A DNA stretch of 64,000 bases from Variovorax paradoxus (GCA_016806145.1 CP063166.1:2418001-2482000); one strand, 5' to 3'. Shown: positions 27,049 to 36,595, numbered from the stretch's first letter. Notes: generated from the sequence alone by a model not told the origin. A program made the numbers and translations.

Positions 27049-27870
27049 TCAGTAGTTCAACCGCTCCGGCCGCAGCTCCTGCAGGATCGTGGTCGCGATC
27101 TCCTCGATCGACTTGGTGGTGGTCGAGAGCCAGCGGATGCCGGCGCGCCGCATCATGGCCTCGGCCTCGCTGACCTCGTGGCGGCAGTTCTCGATGCTGG
27201 CGTAGCGCGAATTCGGCCGGCGCTCGTTGCGGATCTCGCTGAGCCGTTCGGGCTGGATGGTCAGGCCGAAGATTTTTTTGCGATGTGGAATGAGCGCCGG
27301 TGGCAGCTGGCGGCGGTCGAAGTCTTCCGGAATCAGCGGGTAGTTCGCCGCCTTGAGGCCATGCTGCATCGCCAGGTAGAGCGAGGTGGGCGTCTTGCCG
27401 CTGCGGCTCACGCCCACCAGGATGACGTCGGCGCCCTGCAGGTCGCGGTTGCTCTGGCCGTCGTCGTGCTGCAGGCTGAAGTCGATCGCGGCGATGCGGT
27501 CGTTGTACTCCTTGCTCTTGCTGACGTCGCTGAAGCGGCCGATCCGGTGGTTGGACTTCATCGCCAGCTCGATCTCTAGCGGGCGCACGAAGGTGCCGAA
27601 CATGTCCAGCAGCATGCCCTTGCAGCCGGTCTCGATCACTTCCAGCACGTCCATGTTGGCCAGCGTGGTGAAGACGATCGGGCGCACGCCCTCGAGTTCG
27701 GCCGTGTGGTTGATCTGCCGCACCGCCTGGTGGGCCTTGTCGACCGTGTCGGTGAAGGGCATCCGCACATGGCGCGGTTTCATCTCGAACTGGGCGAGCA
27801 CGGCGTTGCCGAAAGTCTCGGCCGTGATGCCCGTGCCGTCGGAAACGAAGAAGACAGTTCGTGTGTGCAT
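27049..27870 (-). CDS. ppsR: PEP synthase regulatory kinase/phosphorylase (DUF299)
   Basis: This bifunctional enzyme phosphorylates PEP synthase with ADP to inactivate it and reverses the reaction with phosphate. The 273-aa product begins [19 protein letters not shown] and has a P-loop [15 protein letters not shown]. It is divergent from its target ppsA, with 194 bases between the start codons, a layout conserved in betaproteobacteria. Confidence 0.95.
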   Translation of the reverse strand: MHTRTVFFVSDGTGITAETFGNAVLAQFEMKPRHVRMPFTDTVDKAHQAVRQINHTAELEGVRPIVFTTLANMDVLEVIETGCKGMLLDMFGTFVRPLEIELAMKSNHRIGRFSDVSKSKEYNDRIAAIDFSLQHDDGQSNRDLQGADVILVGVSRSGKTPTSLYLAMQHGLKAANYPLIPEDFDRRQLPPALIPHRKKIFGLTIQPERLSEIRNERRPNSRYASIENCRHEVSEAEAMMRRAGIRWLSTTTKSIEEIATTILQELRPERLNY

Positions 27871-28064
27871 GGTCTGGCGGTGTTGTCCTGCGACGCGCGC
27901 GGCCCCGGCGCGCCTACAATCCGCCCCATTATCGGGATTCCGCCCCTCGGCCCCCACCGTATCTTTCCTTCCATGCCCACCGCGTCCGCACCCAAAGCAA
28001 CGACAACGATCGTGCCGCGCCGTCCGCATGGAATGCAGCAGGTTTCAACTTCTGGAGCTTTCCC

Positions 28065-30458
28065 ATGTCTGCACTTTTCGACGCGACCGCCCTGGTCGTA
28101 CCGTTTGAAAACCTGAGAATGACCGACGTCGAGGCGGTTGGCGGCAAGAACGCCAGCCTCGGCGAGATGATCTCGCAGCTGCCCCAGGGCGTGCGCGTGC
28201 CCACGGGCTTCGCGACCACCGCCCATGGCTTTCGCCAGTTCCTGGCCCACGACGGGCTGGCCGACAAGATCAGCAAGCGCCTGGCCGCGCTCGACACCGA
28301 GGACGTGCGCGCGCTGGCCACCGCCGGCGCCGAGATCCGCGCCATGGTCGAGGCCCAGCCGTTCCCGGCCGACCTCGAGAAGGCCATCCGCGACGCCTTC
28401 GCCGCCCTGAGCGCCGGCAACCCGCAGGCCTCGTTCGCCGTGCGTTCCTCGGCCACCGCCGAAGACCTGCCCGACGCCTCCTTCGCCGGCCAGCAGGAGA
28501 CCTTCCTGAACGTCGTCGGCATCGAGGACGTGCTGCACAAGATGAAGGAGGTGTTCGCCTCCCTCTACAACGACCGTGCCATCAGCTACCGCGTGCACAA
28601 GGGTTTCGCCCACGACGTGGTGGCGCTGTCGGCCGGCGTGCAGCGCATGGTGCGTTCCGACCTCGGCGCGGCCGGCGTGATGTTCACCATCGACACCGAG
28701 TCGGGCTTCGAGGACGTGGTGTTCATCACCTCCAGCTACGGCCTGGGCGAGACCGTGGTGCAGGGCGCCGTGAACCCCGACGAGTTCTACGTCCACAAGC
28801 CCACGCTCAACGCCGGCAAGCGCGCGGTGATCCGCCGCAACCTGGGCTCCAAGCTGATCCAGATGGAGTTCGCCACGCCCGAGGAGAAGAAGGCCTCCGG
28901 CAAGCTGGTCAAGACCACGGACGTGAAGGCCGAGCAGCGCAACCGCTATTCGCTGACCGACGACGAGGTCGAGCAGCTCGCGAAGTACGCGCTGGTGATC
29001 GAGCAGCACTATGGCCGACCGATGGACATCGAGTGGGGCAAGGACGGCACCGACGGCCAGATCTACATCCTGCAGGCGCGCCCCGAGACGGTGAAGAGCC
29101 AGCAGCAGGGCAAGGCCGAGCAGCGCTTCAAGCTGCTGGGCCGCGGCGCCGTGCTGGCCGAGGGCCGCGCGATCGGCCAGAAGATCGGCACCGGTCCGGT
29201 GCGGCTGGTCCACAGCATCAGCGAGATGGACAAGGTGCAGGCCGGCGACGTGCTGGTCACCGACATGACCGACCCGAACTGGGAACCGGTGATGAAGCGC
29301 GCTGCCGCCATCGTCACCAACCGCGGCGGGCGCACCTGCCACGCGGCCATCATCGCGCGCGAACTGGGCATTCCGGCCGTGGTCGGCTGCGGCGACGCCA
29401 CCGACCTGCTGAAGGACGGCACCCTGGTCACCGTGAGCTGCGCCGAGGGCGACACCGGCTACATCTACGACGGCCTGCTCGAGACCGAGGTCACCGAGGT
29501 CCAGCGCGGCGTGATGCCCGAGATCGACATCCAGCTGATGATGAACGTCGGCAACCCGCAGCTGGCCTTCGACTTCGCGCAACTGCCCAACCACGGCGTG
29601 GGCCTCGCGCGGCTCGAGTTCATCATCAACAACAACATCGGCGTGCACCCGAAGGCGATCCTCGACTATCCGAACGTCGACAACGACCTCAAGAAGGCCG
29701 TCGAGTCGGTGGCCCGCGGCCACGCCTCGCCGCGCGCCTTCTACGTCGACAAGGTGGCCGAGGGCATCGCCACCATCGCCGCGGCCTTCTGGCCCAAGAA
29801 GGTGATCGTGCGCCTGTCGGACTTCAAGTCGAACGAATACCGCAAGCTGATCGGCGGCAGCCGCTACGAGCCCGAGGAAGAGAACCCGATGCTGGGCTTC
29901 CGCGGCGCGGCGCGCTACCTCAGCGAGGACTTCGGCCAGGCCTTCGCCATGGAATGCGAGGCGCTCAAGCGCGTGCGCAACGACATGGGCCTGACCAACG
30001 TGCAGATCATGGTGCCTTTCGTGCGCACGCTGGGCCAGGCCGAGCGCGTGACCGGCCTGCTGGCCAAGTACGGCCTCAAGCGCGGCGACAACGATCTCAA
30101 GCTGATCATGATGTGCGAGGTGCCGAGCAATGCCATCCTGGCCGAGGAGTTCCTCGAGTACTTCGACGGCTTCTCGATCGGCTCGAACGACCTGACCCAG
30201 CTCACCCTGGGCCTGGACCGCGACTCGGGCCTCGAGCTGCTGGCGGCCGACTTCGACGAGCGCGACCCGGCCGTGAAGGCCATGCTGAGCCGCGCCATCA
30301 AGGCCTGCAAGGACAAGGGCAAGTACGTCGGCATCTGCGGCCAGGGCCCCTCGGACCATCCCGACTTCGCGCTGTGGCTGGCGGAGCAGGGCATCGAGTC
30401 GATCTCGCTCAATCCCGACAGCGTGATCGACACCTGGCAGCAGCTCGCCAAGCGCTGA
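28065..30458 (+). CDS. ppsA: Phosphoenolpyruvate synthase
   Basis: This enzyme makes PEP from pyruvate, ATP and water (AMP and Pi released) for gluconeogenesis. The 797-aa product starts [19 protein letters not shown] (GGAG site at 28054-28057) and carries the ATP-grasp-like N-domain ([30 protein letters not shown]), the phosphohistidine domain ([17 protein letters not shown]) and the TIM-barrel PEP-binding C-domain ([16 protein letters not shown]). It is regulated by divergent ppsR. Confidence 0.96.
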   Translation: MSALFDATALVVPFENLRMTDVEAVGGKNASLGEMISQLPQGVRVPTGFATTAHGFRQFLAHDGLADKISKRLAALDTEDVRALATAGAEIRAMVEAQPFPADLEKAIRDAFAALSAGNPQASFAVRSSATAEDLPDASFAGQQETFLNVVGIEDVLHKMKEVFASLYNDRAISYRVHKGFAHDVVALSAGVQRMVRSDLGAAGVMFTIDTESGFEDVVFITSSYGLGETVVQGAVNPDEFYVHKPTLNAGKRAVIRRNLGSKLIQMEFATPEEKKASGKLVKTTDVKAEQRNRYSLTDDEVEQLAKYALVIEQHYGRPMDIEWGKDGTDGQIYILQARPETVKSQQQGKAEQRFKLLGRGAVLAEGRAIGQKIGTGPVRLVHSISEMDKVQAGDVLVTDMTDPNWEPVMKRAAAIVTNRGGRTCHAAIIARELGIPAVVGCGDATDLLKDGTLVTVSCAEGDTGYIYDGLLETEVTEVQRGVMPEIDIQLMMNVGNPQLAFDFAQLPNHGVGLARLEFIINNNIGVHPKAILDYPNVDNDLKKAVESVARGHASPRAFYVDKVAEGIATIAAAFWPKKVIVRLSDFKSNEYRKLIGGSRYEPEEENPMLGFRGAARYLSEDFGQAFAMECEALKRVRNDMGLTNVQIMVPFVRTLGQAERVTGLLAKYGLKRGDNDLKLIMMCEVPSNAILAEEFLEYFDGFSIGSNDLTQLTLGLDRDSGLELLAADFDERDPAVKAMLSRAIKACKDKGKYVGICGQGPSDHPDFALWLAEQGIESISLNPDSVIDTWQQLAKR

Positions 30459-30472
30459 GCCGGCCCGACCTG

Positions 30473-30498
30473 CGGGAATCCCCATGCGGGGATTCCCG
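30473..30498 (+). terminator. Hairpin after ppsA
   Basis: Perfect 11-bp arms (CGGGAATCCCC / GGGGATTCCCG) flank a four-base loop, 14 bases after the ppsA stop. No T-run follows, so it may act as an RNA stabiliser or a Rho-assisted terminator. Confidence 0.7.
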
Positions 30499-30510
30499 TG
30501 TCAGGCGGGT

Positions 30511-30566
30511 GTCAATCTCTTGGATTGACGTTTCCGGTGTCAGACTCGTGAAATTCATCACGAGTC
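30511..30566. repeat. Two tandem inverted repeats upstream of the 152-aa gene
   Basis: GTCAATC-N5-GATTGAC (30511-30529) is followed by GACTCGTGA-N6-TCACGAGTC (30543-30566). Both are perfect. They lie 80-130 bases before the start of an unrecognised gene and could be operators. Confidence 0.55.
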
Positions 30567-30644
30567 GGCGTTGACCGGACTTCCGTGGCGTGCGGCGCCC
30601 CCGCTCGCGGCGGTAGCCGGCCGGCAGGCCGTCGGGAGACACGC

Positions 30645-31103
30645 ATGATTCTTGTCAAGACGGAGACCGGCCAGCAGGTCCTCAAGGACCGCTCGGTCCC
30701 GCTGTCGCCGCGGCAGCGCACCGCCTTCATCCTGTTCGACGGCAAGCGTTCGGTCGACGACGTGATCGCCGCCGGCGCGGGCATCGCGCGCGAGGACATC
30801 GACCAGATGGTCGCGCTGGGCCTGCTGAGCCCGCCGGGCGGCACCGTGGCGGAGGCGCCGACCGCGGATTCCGCCGAGGCGGCGCCCAAGGCCTCTTCCG
30901 GCCGCAGCAGCCAGCAGCGCTACACCGACGCCTATCCCATCGCCACGCGGCTCACGGCCAGCCTCGGGCTCAAGGGCGTGCGGCTGAACCTGCAGGTCGA
31001 AGGGGCGGGGGGCTACGAGGACCTCGTGGCGCTGGCGCCGAAGATCCGCGCGGCGGTCGGGCCCGAGAAGGCCGAGCCGCTCGACCGGGCGCTGTACGAC
31101 TGA
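30645..31103 (+). CDS. Unrecognised 152-aa protein
   Basis: The product begins MILVKTETGQQVLKDRSVPL with a GGGAGA ribosome binding site eight bases upstream. The first half (PLSPRQRTAFILFDGKRSV...DIDQMVALGLLSPP) has the shape of a small winged-helix domain. A Pro/Ala/Ser linker follows, then a second helical part (YPIATRLTASLGLKGVRLNL...LAPKIRAAVG). I do not recognise a named family. It stands alone between ppsA and the rpsF operon, preceded by two inverted repeats. DNA binding is a guess from the fold pattern only. Confidence 0.75.
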   Translation: MILVKTETGQQVLKDRSVPLSPRQRTAFILFDGKRSVDDVIAAGAGIAREDIDQMVALGLLSPPGGTVAEAPTADSAEAAPKASSGRSSQQRYTDAYPIATRLTASLGLKGVRLNLQVEGAGGYEDLVALAPKIRAAVGPEKAEPLDRALYD

Positions 31104-31139
31104 GTCCTGCGGCCTTCCGGGCCTTGCCAGGCGCTCGAT

Positions 31140-31169
31140 TTGGCGTTTCGCCGAAGTTATGGCTACAAT
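31140..31169 (+). promoter_or_regulatory. Probable promoter of the rpsF operon
   Basis: TTGGCG (31140-31145), an 18-base spacer and TACAAT (31164-31169) make a plausible sigma70 promoter about 95 bases before rpsF. Confidence 0.55.
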
Positions 31170-31265
31170 AGCCGGCTTTGCCTTGCCACACTGCGCCGAC
31201 GCTGCGGGTGGCTTCAACCCCTTCTTCCGGGCAAAAAGCGGAAGAAGAAACCCACAAGGAGTGCC

Positions 31266-31646
31266 ATGCGTCACTACGAAATCATTCTGCTGATCCACCC
31301 GGATCAAAGCGAGCAAGTTCCGGCCATGCTGGAGCGTTACAAGGGCCTGATCACGACCGGCGGCGGCAAGATCCACCGCGTCGAGGACTGGGGCCGTCGT
31401 CAACTGGCTTACCAGATCAACAAGCTCAACAAGGCGCACTACCTGTGCGTCAACATCGAAGCCGAACAGGCCGTGATGAGCGAACTGGAACACGCCTTCA
31501 AGTTCAACGACGCCGTGCTGCGCCACCTGACCGTTCAGAAGAAGAAGGCCGACACCGGTCCTTCGTCGATGATGAAGACGGTCGAGCGCGAAGAAGCCCG
31601 CAAGGCTCAACAGGCCGAATACGCCGCCGCCAACAACAACAACTGA
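31266..31646 (+). CDS. rpsF: 30S ribosomal protein S6
   Basis: The 126-aa product starts [20 protein letters not shown] and contains the S6 core [20 protein letters not shown] and YLCVNIEAE, with a Lys/Glu/Ala-rich C-terminal tail. It opens the conserved rpsF-priB-rpsR-rplI operon. The ribosome binding site is AAGGAG. S6 binds S18 on the 30S platform, and S18 is encoded two genes on. Confidence 0.97.
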   Translation: MRHYEIILLIHPDQSEQVPAMLERYKGLITTGGGKIHRVEDWGRRQLAYQINKLNKAHYLCVNIEAEQAVMSELEHAFKFNDAVLRHLTVQKKKADTGPSSMMKTVEREEARKAQQAEYAAANNNN

Positions 31647-31653
31647 TGTCGGC

Positions 31654-31971
31654 GTGAGTGCTGCCGCTGCGGCGGCAACCGGGGTCAACCAGCTTCTGCT
31701 GTCCGCCCATGTTGCCGAACTCGGTGCCTTGCGATTCACCCCGGCCGGCTTGCCCGCCATCGACCTGAAGCTCGAACACGAGTCGATCCTTCAGGTGGCG
31801 GGACAGTCCAGGCAGGTGAAGACGGCCCTCAAGGCCGTTGCGTTCGGCGCCATCGCCGAGCGGCTCGCAAAGCAGTCGATGGGAAGTCTCTGGCGATTCC
31901 AGGGGTTCCTCTCGACACCGGCCAACGGCAAGCTTCCGGTCCTGCACATCCAGGATTTTCAGCAAGATTAA
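31654..31971 (+). CDS. priB: Primosomal replication protein N (PriB)
   Basis: This single-stranded DNA-binding OB-fold protein takes part in primosome restart. The 105-aa product (GTG start at 31654) starts MSAAAAAATGVNQLLLSAHV and has the PriB pattern LRFTPAGLPAIDLKLEHES and VAFGAIAERLAKQ, ending HIQDFQQD. Its place between rpsF and rpsR is diagnostic. It may also belong to the n-protein group involved in ribosome-operon control. Confidence 0.92.
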   Translation: MSAAAAAATGVNQLLLSAHVAELGALRFTPAGLPAIDLKLEHESILQVAGQSRQVKTALKAVAFGAIAERLAKQSMGSLWRFQGFLSTPANGKLPVLHIQDFQQD

Positions 31972-31992
31972 TTTTCGACAAGAGGTCCCACA

Positions 31993-32274
31993 ATGGCCAC
32001 GTTCAAGAAATTCAACAAAGACAAGCGCCCGAAGCGCAACACCCAGTCGCTGCTGTTCAAGCGCAAGCGTTTCTGCCGCTTCACCGTCGCTGGCGTCGAG
32101 GAAATCGACTACAAGGACATCGACACGCTGCGTGACTTCATCAGCGAAAACGGCAAGATCATCCCGGCCCGCCTGACCGGCACCCGCGCGATCTACCAGC
32201 GTCAGCTCAACACCGCGATCAAGCGTGCCCGCTTCCTCGCCATGGTCCCGTACAGCGACCAGCACCGCGTCTAA
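31993..32274 (+). CDS. rpsR: 30S ribosomal protein S18
   Basis: The 93-aa product begins [20 protein letters not shown], has the conserved [20 protein letters not shown] and ends [20 protein letters not shown]. The length is normal. It follows priB by 21 bases and precedes rplI by 14. Confidence 0.97.
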   Translation: MATFKKFNKDKRPKRNTQSLLFKRKRFCRFTVAGVEEIDYKDIDTLRDFISENGKIIPARLTGTRAIYQRQLNTAIKRARFLAMVPYSDQHRV

Positions 32275-32288
32275 GAAGGAGACACAGC

Positions 32289-32741
32289 ATGCAAGTCATT
32301 CTTCTGGACAAGGTCGTCAACCTCGGCACCCTCGGTGAAATCGTCAAGGTCAAGGACGGTTACGCCCGCAACTTCCTGATCCCGTCGGGCCGCGCACGCC
32401 GCGCCACCGCCGCCAACAAGGCCGAGTTCGAAGCCAAGCGCGCCGAACTCGAAAAGGCAGCAGCCGCCAAGCTGGCCGAGTCGCAAGTCCAGGGCGAAAA
32501 GCTCTCCGGCACGACCGTCAAGCTGACGCAGAAGGCTGGCGTCGACGGCCGCCTGTTCGGCTCGGTCACCAACAGCGACATCGCTGAAGAACTGGGCAAG
32601 CAAGGCTACAAGGTCGCGAAGTCGCAAGTTCGCCTGCCGAACGGCCCGATCAAGACCGTCGGCGACACCACCGTCAGCGTCTCGCTGCACACCGACGTGG
32701 TGGTCGACATCAACGTGACGGTCTACGGCGAAACCGCCTGA
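32289..32741 (+). CDS. rplI: 50S ribosomal protein L9
   Basis: The 150-aa product begins [20 protein letters not shown] and has the central helix ([15 protein letters not shown]) and the C-terminal RNA-binding domain ([20 protein letters not shown]). It is the last gene of the operon and has a strong terminator 32 bases later. Confidence 0.97.
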   Translation: MQVILLDKVVNLGTLGEIVKVKDGYARNFLIPSGRARRATAANKAEFEAKRAELEKAAAAKLAESQVQGEKLSGTTVKLTQKAGVDGRLFGSVTNSDIAEELGKQGYKVAKSQVRLPNGPIKTVGDTTVSVSLHTDVVVDINVTVYGETA

Positions 32742-32772
32742 TCGTTCCGGCGCATCCCAGATGCGCTGCCAG

Positions 32773-32801
32773 AAGCCGCCTTCGGGCGGCTTTTGTTTTT
32801 T
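32773..32801 (+). terminator. Terminator of the rpsF-rplI operon
   Basis: AAGCCGCC-TTCG-GGCGGCTT with a downstream TTTTGTTTTTT run. The tetraloop and U-tract are both textbook. Confidence 0.93.
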
Positions 32802-32849
32802 GTGCCGCCGGCGGAAGTTGTCCCGCCCGCTGCACCGGAAGTTCACCTG

Positions 32850-32870
32850 TTATTCACAACCTTGTCCACG
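32850..32870 (+). promoter_or_regulatory. DnaA-box-like pair upstream of dnaB
   Basis: TTATTCACA (32850-32858) fits the TTATNCACA DnaA consensus, and TTGTCCACG (32862-32870) matches 7 of 9 positions of TTATCCACA, three bases further on. They lie 50-70 bases upstream of the dnaB start. Confidence 0.5.
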
Positions 32871-32918
32871 TGACGCCGCGGGGTGCGCGGGCTAGCATGG
32901 AGGGTTGCAAGGAAGCCC

Positions 32919-34316
32919 ATGGCCGCCGTCTTCTCCTACGCCGACAACGATCCCTCCGACCGCCAGGTCGCGCAGCTGCGCATCCCTCCGCATTCGATCG
33001 AGGCCGAGTCGAGCGTGCTGGGCGGCCTGCTGCTCGACAACACGGCCTGGGACCGCATGGGCGACCTGCTGGTCGACGGCGACTTCTACCGCCATGAGCA
33101 CAAGCTGATCTTTGCCGCCATCGGCGGCCTGATCAACGGCAGCAAACCGGCCGACGTGATCACGGTCTACGAGCAGCTGCAGACGCTCGGCAAGGCCGAC
33201 GAGAGCGGCGGGCTGGTCTACCTGAACTCGCTCGCGCAGTACGTGCCGAGCGCGAGCAACATCCGCCGCTACGCCGAGATCGTTCGCGAGCGCTCGATCC
33301 TGCGCAAGCTGGTCTCGGCCAGCGACGAGATCGCGACCAACGCCTTCAATCCGCAGGGCAAGACGGTCGACAAGATCCTCGACGAGGCCGAGCAGAAGAT
33401 CTTCAACATCGGCGAGGAAGGCACGCGGATGAAGCAGGGCTTCCAGAGCATGGATGCCCTGGTGGTCGAGCTGCTGGACCGCGTGACCGAGATGGCCGAC
33501 AACCCGAACGACATCACGGGCGTTCGCACCGGCTTCTACGAGTTCGACAAGATGACCTCGGGCCTGCAGCCCGGCGACATGATCGTGCTGGCCGCCCGTC
33601 CGTCGATGGGGAAGACCTCGCTGGCGATCAACATCGCCGAGCACGTGGCGCTCAACGAGGGACTGCCGGTGGCGGTGTTCTCGATGGAAATGGGCGCCTC
33701 GCAGCTCGCGGTGCGTATCGTCGGCTCGATCGGTCGTATCGACCAGGGCCACCTGCGCACCGGCAAGCTCACCGACGAGGAATGGCCGCGCCTGACCGAG
33801 GCGATCGAGAAGCTGCGCACCGTCTCGCTGCACATCGACGAGACGCCGGGCCTGTCGACCAGCGAGCTGCGCGCCAACGCACGCCGGCTCGCGCGCCAGT
33901 ACGGCCGCCTCGGCCTGATCGTGGTCGACTACCTGCAGCTGATGTCGACCAGCATGTCGGGCGACGAGAACCGGGCCACGGCCGTGGGCGAGATCTCGCG
34001 CGGTCTGAAGATGCTGGCCAAGGAGCTCAAGTGCCCGGTGATCGCGCTGTCGCAGCTCAGCCGCGGCGTCGAGAGCCGCACCGACAAGCGCCCGATGATG
34101 AGCGACCTGCGCGAATCGGGCGCCATCGAGCAGGACGCGGACATCATCATGTTCATCTACCGCGACGACTACTACAACAAGGAGTCGAAGGAGCCGGGCG
34201 TGGCCGAGGTGATCATCAGCAAGCACCGGAACGGCCCGACGGGCACCGTCAAGCTGGCCTTCCTGAAGCCCCTCACCAAGTTCGAGAACATGGCGATGGG
34301 CAGCGACGACTTTTGA
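32919..34316 (+). CDS. dnaB: Replicative DNA helicase DnaB
   Basis: This hexameric helicase unwinds DNA at the fork. The 465-aa product starts MAAVFSYADNDPSDRQVAQL, has the N-terminal DnaG-contact domain, the RecA core with Walker A (LAARPSMGKTSLAINIAEH), Walker B (LIVVDYLQLM) and the arginine-finger region SRGVESRTDKRPMMSDLRES. No intein is present. An upstream ATG at 32897 is out of frame with the chosen start. Confidence 0.96.
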   Translation: MAAVFSYADNDPSDRQVAQLRIPPHSIEAESSVLGGLLLDNTAWDRMGDLLVDGDFYRHEHKLIFAAIGGLINGSKPADVITVYEQLQTLGKADESGGLVYLNSLAQYVPSASNIRRYAEIVRERSILRKLVSASDEIATNAFNPQGKTVDKILDEAEQKIFNIGEEGTRMKQGFQSMDALVVELLDRVTEMADNPNDITGVRTGFYEFDKMTSGLQPGDMIVLAARPSMGKTSLAINIAEHVALNEGLPVAVFSMEMGASQLAVRIVGSIGRIDQGHLRTGKLTDEEWPRLTEAIEKLRTVSLHIDETPGLSTSELRANARRLARQYGRLGLIVVDYLQLMSTSMSGDENRATAVGEISRGLKMLAKELKCPVIALSQLSRGVESRTDKRPMMSDLRESGAIEQDADIIMFIYRDDYYNKESKEPGVAEVIISKHRNGPTGTVKLAFLKPLTKFENMAMGSDDF

Positions 34317-34326
34317 GCTGGCGCCT

Positions 34327-35103
34327 TCAGCGCGGTTCGGCGGAGCGCGCGAGCGCGACGCCCGCATCGGGCGCGGTCGGCACGCCCTCGGGCCAGCGCT
34401 TCTGCAGCCGCTTCGCCTCGGCCGCCTCGGCCTTCACCTGGCGCAGCATGTCGGCCATGGTCTTGCCGGGCTCGTCGCGAAAGCGCTCGGCCAGCACTTC
34501 GACCGCGTCGATGCGGTCGATGCGAAAGCCGCGGAAATTCTCGCGCAGCTCGCACCAGGTCGACAGCGTCCAGACCTTGCCCCAGTAGAAGCAGCCCAGC
34601 GGCCGCACCGTGCGCTCGCTGGGCTCGCCCGCCACGTCGCGGTAGACCAGGTGCAGCTTGTGGCGCGACTGCACCGCTTCGCGCAGCGTCTGCAGGCGTT
34701 CACGCAGCAGGTCGCTCAGCCCCAACGCGGGCGCGTAGAGCGCCAGCGCCTCGGCCGACACGCGCGCCGAGGGCGGCAGCACCGAGAGGATCTTGCCGAG
34801 CCCGGTCTCGATATCGCGTGCCATCGCCGGGTCGACCCAGCTCTGCGCGAGCCGGGCCGCGGCCACCAGCGCCGAGGCCTCGTCCTGCGTGAACATCAGC
34901 GGCGGCAGTTCGAAGCCCGCGCCGAGCCGGTAGCCCACGCCGGCCTCGCCCTCGATCGGCACGCCCTGGTGCTGCAGGTCCGCCACGTCGCGATAGACCG
35001 TGCGCTCCGACACCTCGAGCCGCTCGGCCAGGAAGGCGGCCGTGGTGAGGCGCCGGCCGCGGATCAGCTGGACGATCTGGAACAGGCGATCGGCGCGGCG
35101 CAT
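34327..35103 (-). CDS. YafY-type HTH/WYL transcriptional regulator
   Basis: The 258-aa product has an N-terminal helix-turn-helix (LTTAAFLAERLEVSERTVYRDVADL) and a WYL-type sensor domain (GCFYWGKVWTLSTWCELREN; FRIDRIDAVEVLAERF). Its relatives autoregulate and respond to nucleic acid or small ligands. It is the last gene of a VOC-EVE-GyrI-WYL operon read leftward from a perfect palindrome, so it probably represses that operon. Confidence 0.88.
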   Translation of the reverse strand: MRRADRLFQIVQLIRGRRLTTAAFLAERLEVSERTVYRDVADLQHQGVPIEGEAGVGYRLGAGFELPPLMFTQDEASALVAAARLAQSWVDPAMARDIETGLGKILSVLPPSARVSAEALALYAPALGLSDLLRERLQTLREAVQSRHKLHLVYRDVAGEPSERTVRPLGCFYWGKVWTLSTWCELRENFRGFRIDRIDAVEVLAERFRDEPGKTMADMLRQVKAEAAEAKRLQKRWPEGVPTAPDAGVALARSAEPR

Positions 35104-35125
35104 CAGCGCTCGCTCTTCGGGATGC

Positions 35126-35575
35126 TCATGCCACTCCGATGTGGATCTCTACCTTGTCCGGCCCCTCGTAGGCTTCGAAATCGCTGCGGTAGCGGCGCGC
35201 GATCTCCGGGTGCGCCTCGAAATACTGCCAGATGCGCTGCCAGGTGGCGATCACCATCTGCGGCATCTCGCCCTGGCCGCTGAAGACCAGATAGTCGCCG
35301 GCCTCGATGGCCACGCTGTCCGCGCCGCCCGAGACGGCCACGCCCGCCGTCAGGTCGAAGGGGCCGTGGGCATCGGATTCGTAGGCGGCATAGACGCCGA
35401 AGATGCGCGTGTCGCCCGTGCGATGCGGCGTGGCTTCGTAGGTCTGCTCGCCGAAGAAGCGTCCCCACAGCGCGCCGATGCGGGCGGTCGCGGGGTCGCT
35501 CTCTTCGCGATTGGTGGTGCGGACCGTGAGTCCCGCGACCTGGAAGGCGTCGTGGTGCCGGCGCTCGGGTTCCAT
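35126..35575 (-). CDS. GyrI-like small-molecule binding (effector-binding) protein
   Basis: The 149-aa product starts MEPERRHHDAFQVAGLTVRT and has the AraC effector-binding/GyrI fold (PF06445/PF14526-like): IFGVYAAYESDAHGPFDLTAG, then DYLVFSGQGEMPQMVIATWQR and a closing VEIHIGV. Free-standing members bind drugs or inhibit gyrase. It is 22 bases upstream of the WYL regulator and downstream of the EVE gene. Confidence 0.8.
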   Translation of the reverse strand: MEPERRHHDAFQVAGLTVRTTNREESDPATARIGALWGRFFGEQTYEATPHRTGDTRIFGVYAAYESDAHGPFDLTAGVAVSGGADSVAIEAGDYLVFSGQGEMPQMVIATWQRIWQYFEAHPEIARRYRSDFEAYEGPDKVEIHIGVA

Positions 35576-35615
35576 GGTGTTCTTCTCCTGCAGGTGTGAT
35601 CCTGGTTCGTGTCGT

Positions 35616-36065
35616 TCAGAGGGCCAGCGTTTTCAGGTCGGCCTTCATGCAGCGGGCAATCCATGCCATGTCGTCATCGCCGACGTCGAACATGCCGAAG
35701 CGGAACTTGTAGCCCCATTGCTTCGGGTTCTCGATGAAGGCGAGGCGCTCGATCATCGGCGCGATCGGTGTCTCGTGCGCGACGGCATAGCGCACGTCGC
35801 GGCGCCAGGGCACGAAGCCGCCGCCCATGTCGAATTCGTAGGCCTCGCCGGGCTGCACGATGCCGATCGACACGAAGCTCTGCAGCCTGTCCGTGCCGCC
35901 GAACACCGTGGCCGGCGAATAGTAGGCCACGCGGTCGCCCGCGGCGACCCGCCGGAGCGGGCCCGCCTTGCCGTGGCAGGCCTGCATGAAGCCCAGCGGT
36001 CGGTGATCGCGCCCGCGCCGGGCGTGCTCGGCGCTCGCGACTGCAATCCAGTTGCGCTGCGGCAT
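35616..36065 (-). CDS. EVE domain (UPF0310) protein
   Basis: The 149-aa product starts [18 protein letters not shown] and has the EVE pattern [20 protein letters not shown], then [16 protein letters not shown] and [20 protein letters not shown] folds resemble PUA and YTH domains and bind modified bases in RNA or DNA. It is separated from the VOC gene by six bases. Confidence 0.82.
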   Translation of the reverse strand: MPQRNWIAVASAEHARRGRDHRPLGFMQACHGKAGPLRRVAAGDRVAYYSPATVFGGTDRLQSFVSIGIVQPGEAYEFDMGGGFVPWRRDVRYAVAHETPIAPMIERLAFIENPKQWGYKFRFGMFDVGDDDMAWIARCMKADLKTLAL

Positions 36066-36071
36066 GGCGCT

Positions 36072-36443
36072 TCAGGCAAGGGCGTGCAGGCCGACTTCGT
36101 TGCCCTCGGTGTCGCGCAGGTGGGCGATGAAGCCCATGCCGGGCGGCAGTGCCGACTTGGGCGCGACGATCTGCCCGCCGGCCGCCTCGATGCGCGACAG
36201 CACGGCGTCGATGCTCGGTGCGCAGTCGAGGTAGATGCGGATGCCGGTGCCCGTCTTCGCCGCGCCCTTCGCGCCGGCTTGCAGGGCGCCGCCGGTCGCG
36301 GGATCGTCGTAGGGGAACACGGCCAGCGGGTCGCCGCCGAGGGTCTCACGGCGCAGCTTGCGGCCGAGCACGGTTTCGTAGAAGGCCTGGGCACGGTCCA
36401 GGTCGGCCACGGGGATCTCGAACCAGCTGATGGTCTTGGACAT
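36072..36443 (-). CDS. VOC/glyoxalase-family protein
   Basis: The 123-aa product begins MSKTISWFEIPVADLDRAQA and has the paired beta-alpha-beta-beta-beta modules of the vicinal-oxygen-chelate fold (FYETVLGRKLRRETLGGDPL; GIRIYLDCAPSIDAVLSRIE; GFIAHLRDTEGNEVGLHALA). It is the first gene of the operon with EVE, GyrI-like and WYL genes. Members may be dioxygenases, resistance proteins or epimerases; metal ligands are not conclusive here. Confidence 0.85.
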   Translation of the reverse strand: MSKTISWFEIPVADLDRAQAFYETVLGRKLRRETLGGDPLAVFPYDDPATGGALQAGAKGAAKTGTGIRIYLDCAPSIDAVLSRIEAAGGQIVAPKSALPPGMGFIAHLRDTEGNEVGLHALA

Positions 36444-36488
36444 GAAGGGCTCTCTTTCGTTGGTGATGAGGAGCCTCGATGGTGCGGA

Positions 36489-36520
36489 CCGGCTCCTGAC
36501 AACGTCTTGTCAGGAGCCGG
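36489..36520. promoter_or_regulatory. Candidate operator: 14-bp perfect inverted repeat
   Basis: CCGGCTCCTGACAA-CGTC-TTGTCAGGAGCCGG lies 46 bases upstream of the VOC start. It is perfect over 14 bp and has no T-run. Its placement suits a regulator-binding site for the downstream WYL-type regulator, which is the operon's last gene. Confidence 0.65.
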
Positions 36521-36535
36521 GCATCGCGGGACGAA

Positions 36536-36571
36536 GAAAAGCCCGCGCTGCTCGGGGGAGCAGGCGCGGGC
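36536..36571 (-). terminator. Terminator of phoH (reverse strand)
   Basis: The reverse strand reads GCCCGCGCCTGCTC, a loop, GAGCAGCGCGGGC and TTTTC, 25 bases after the phoH stop. Confidence 0.8.
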
Positions 36572-36595
36572 TCGAGGCCGGCGAGGGGCGCTGCC

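Noticed and set aside
36489..36520. Reading the 14-bp palindrome as an SOS (LexA) box or as a terminator
   Set aside because: The CTG-CAG spacing is 12 bases, not the 10 of LexA boxes, and no T-run follows either arm, so neither fits.
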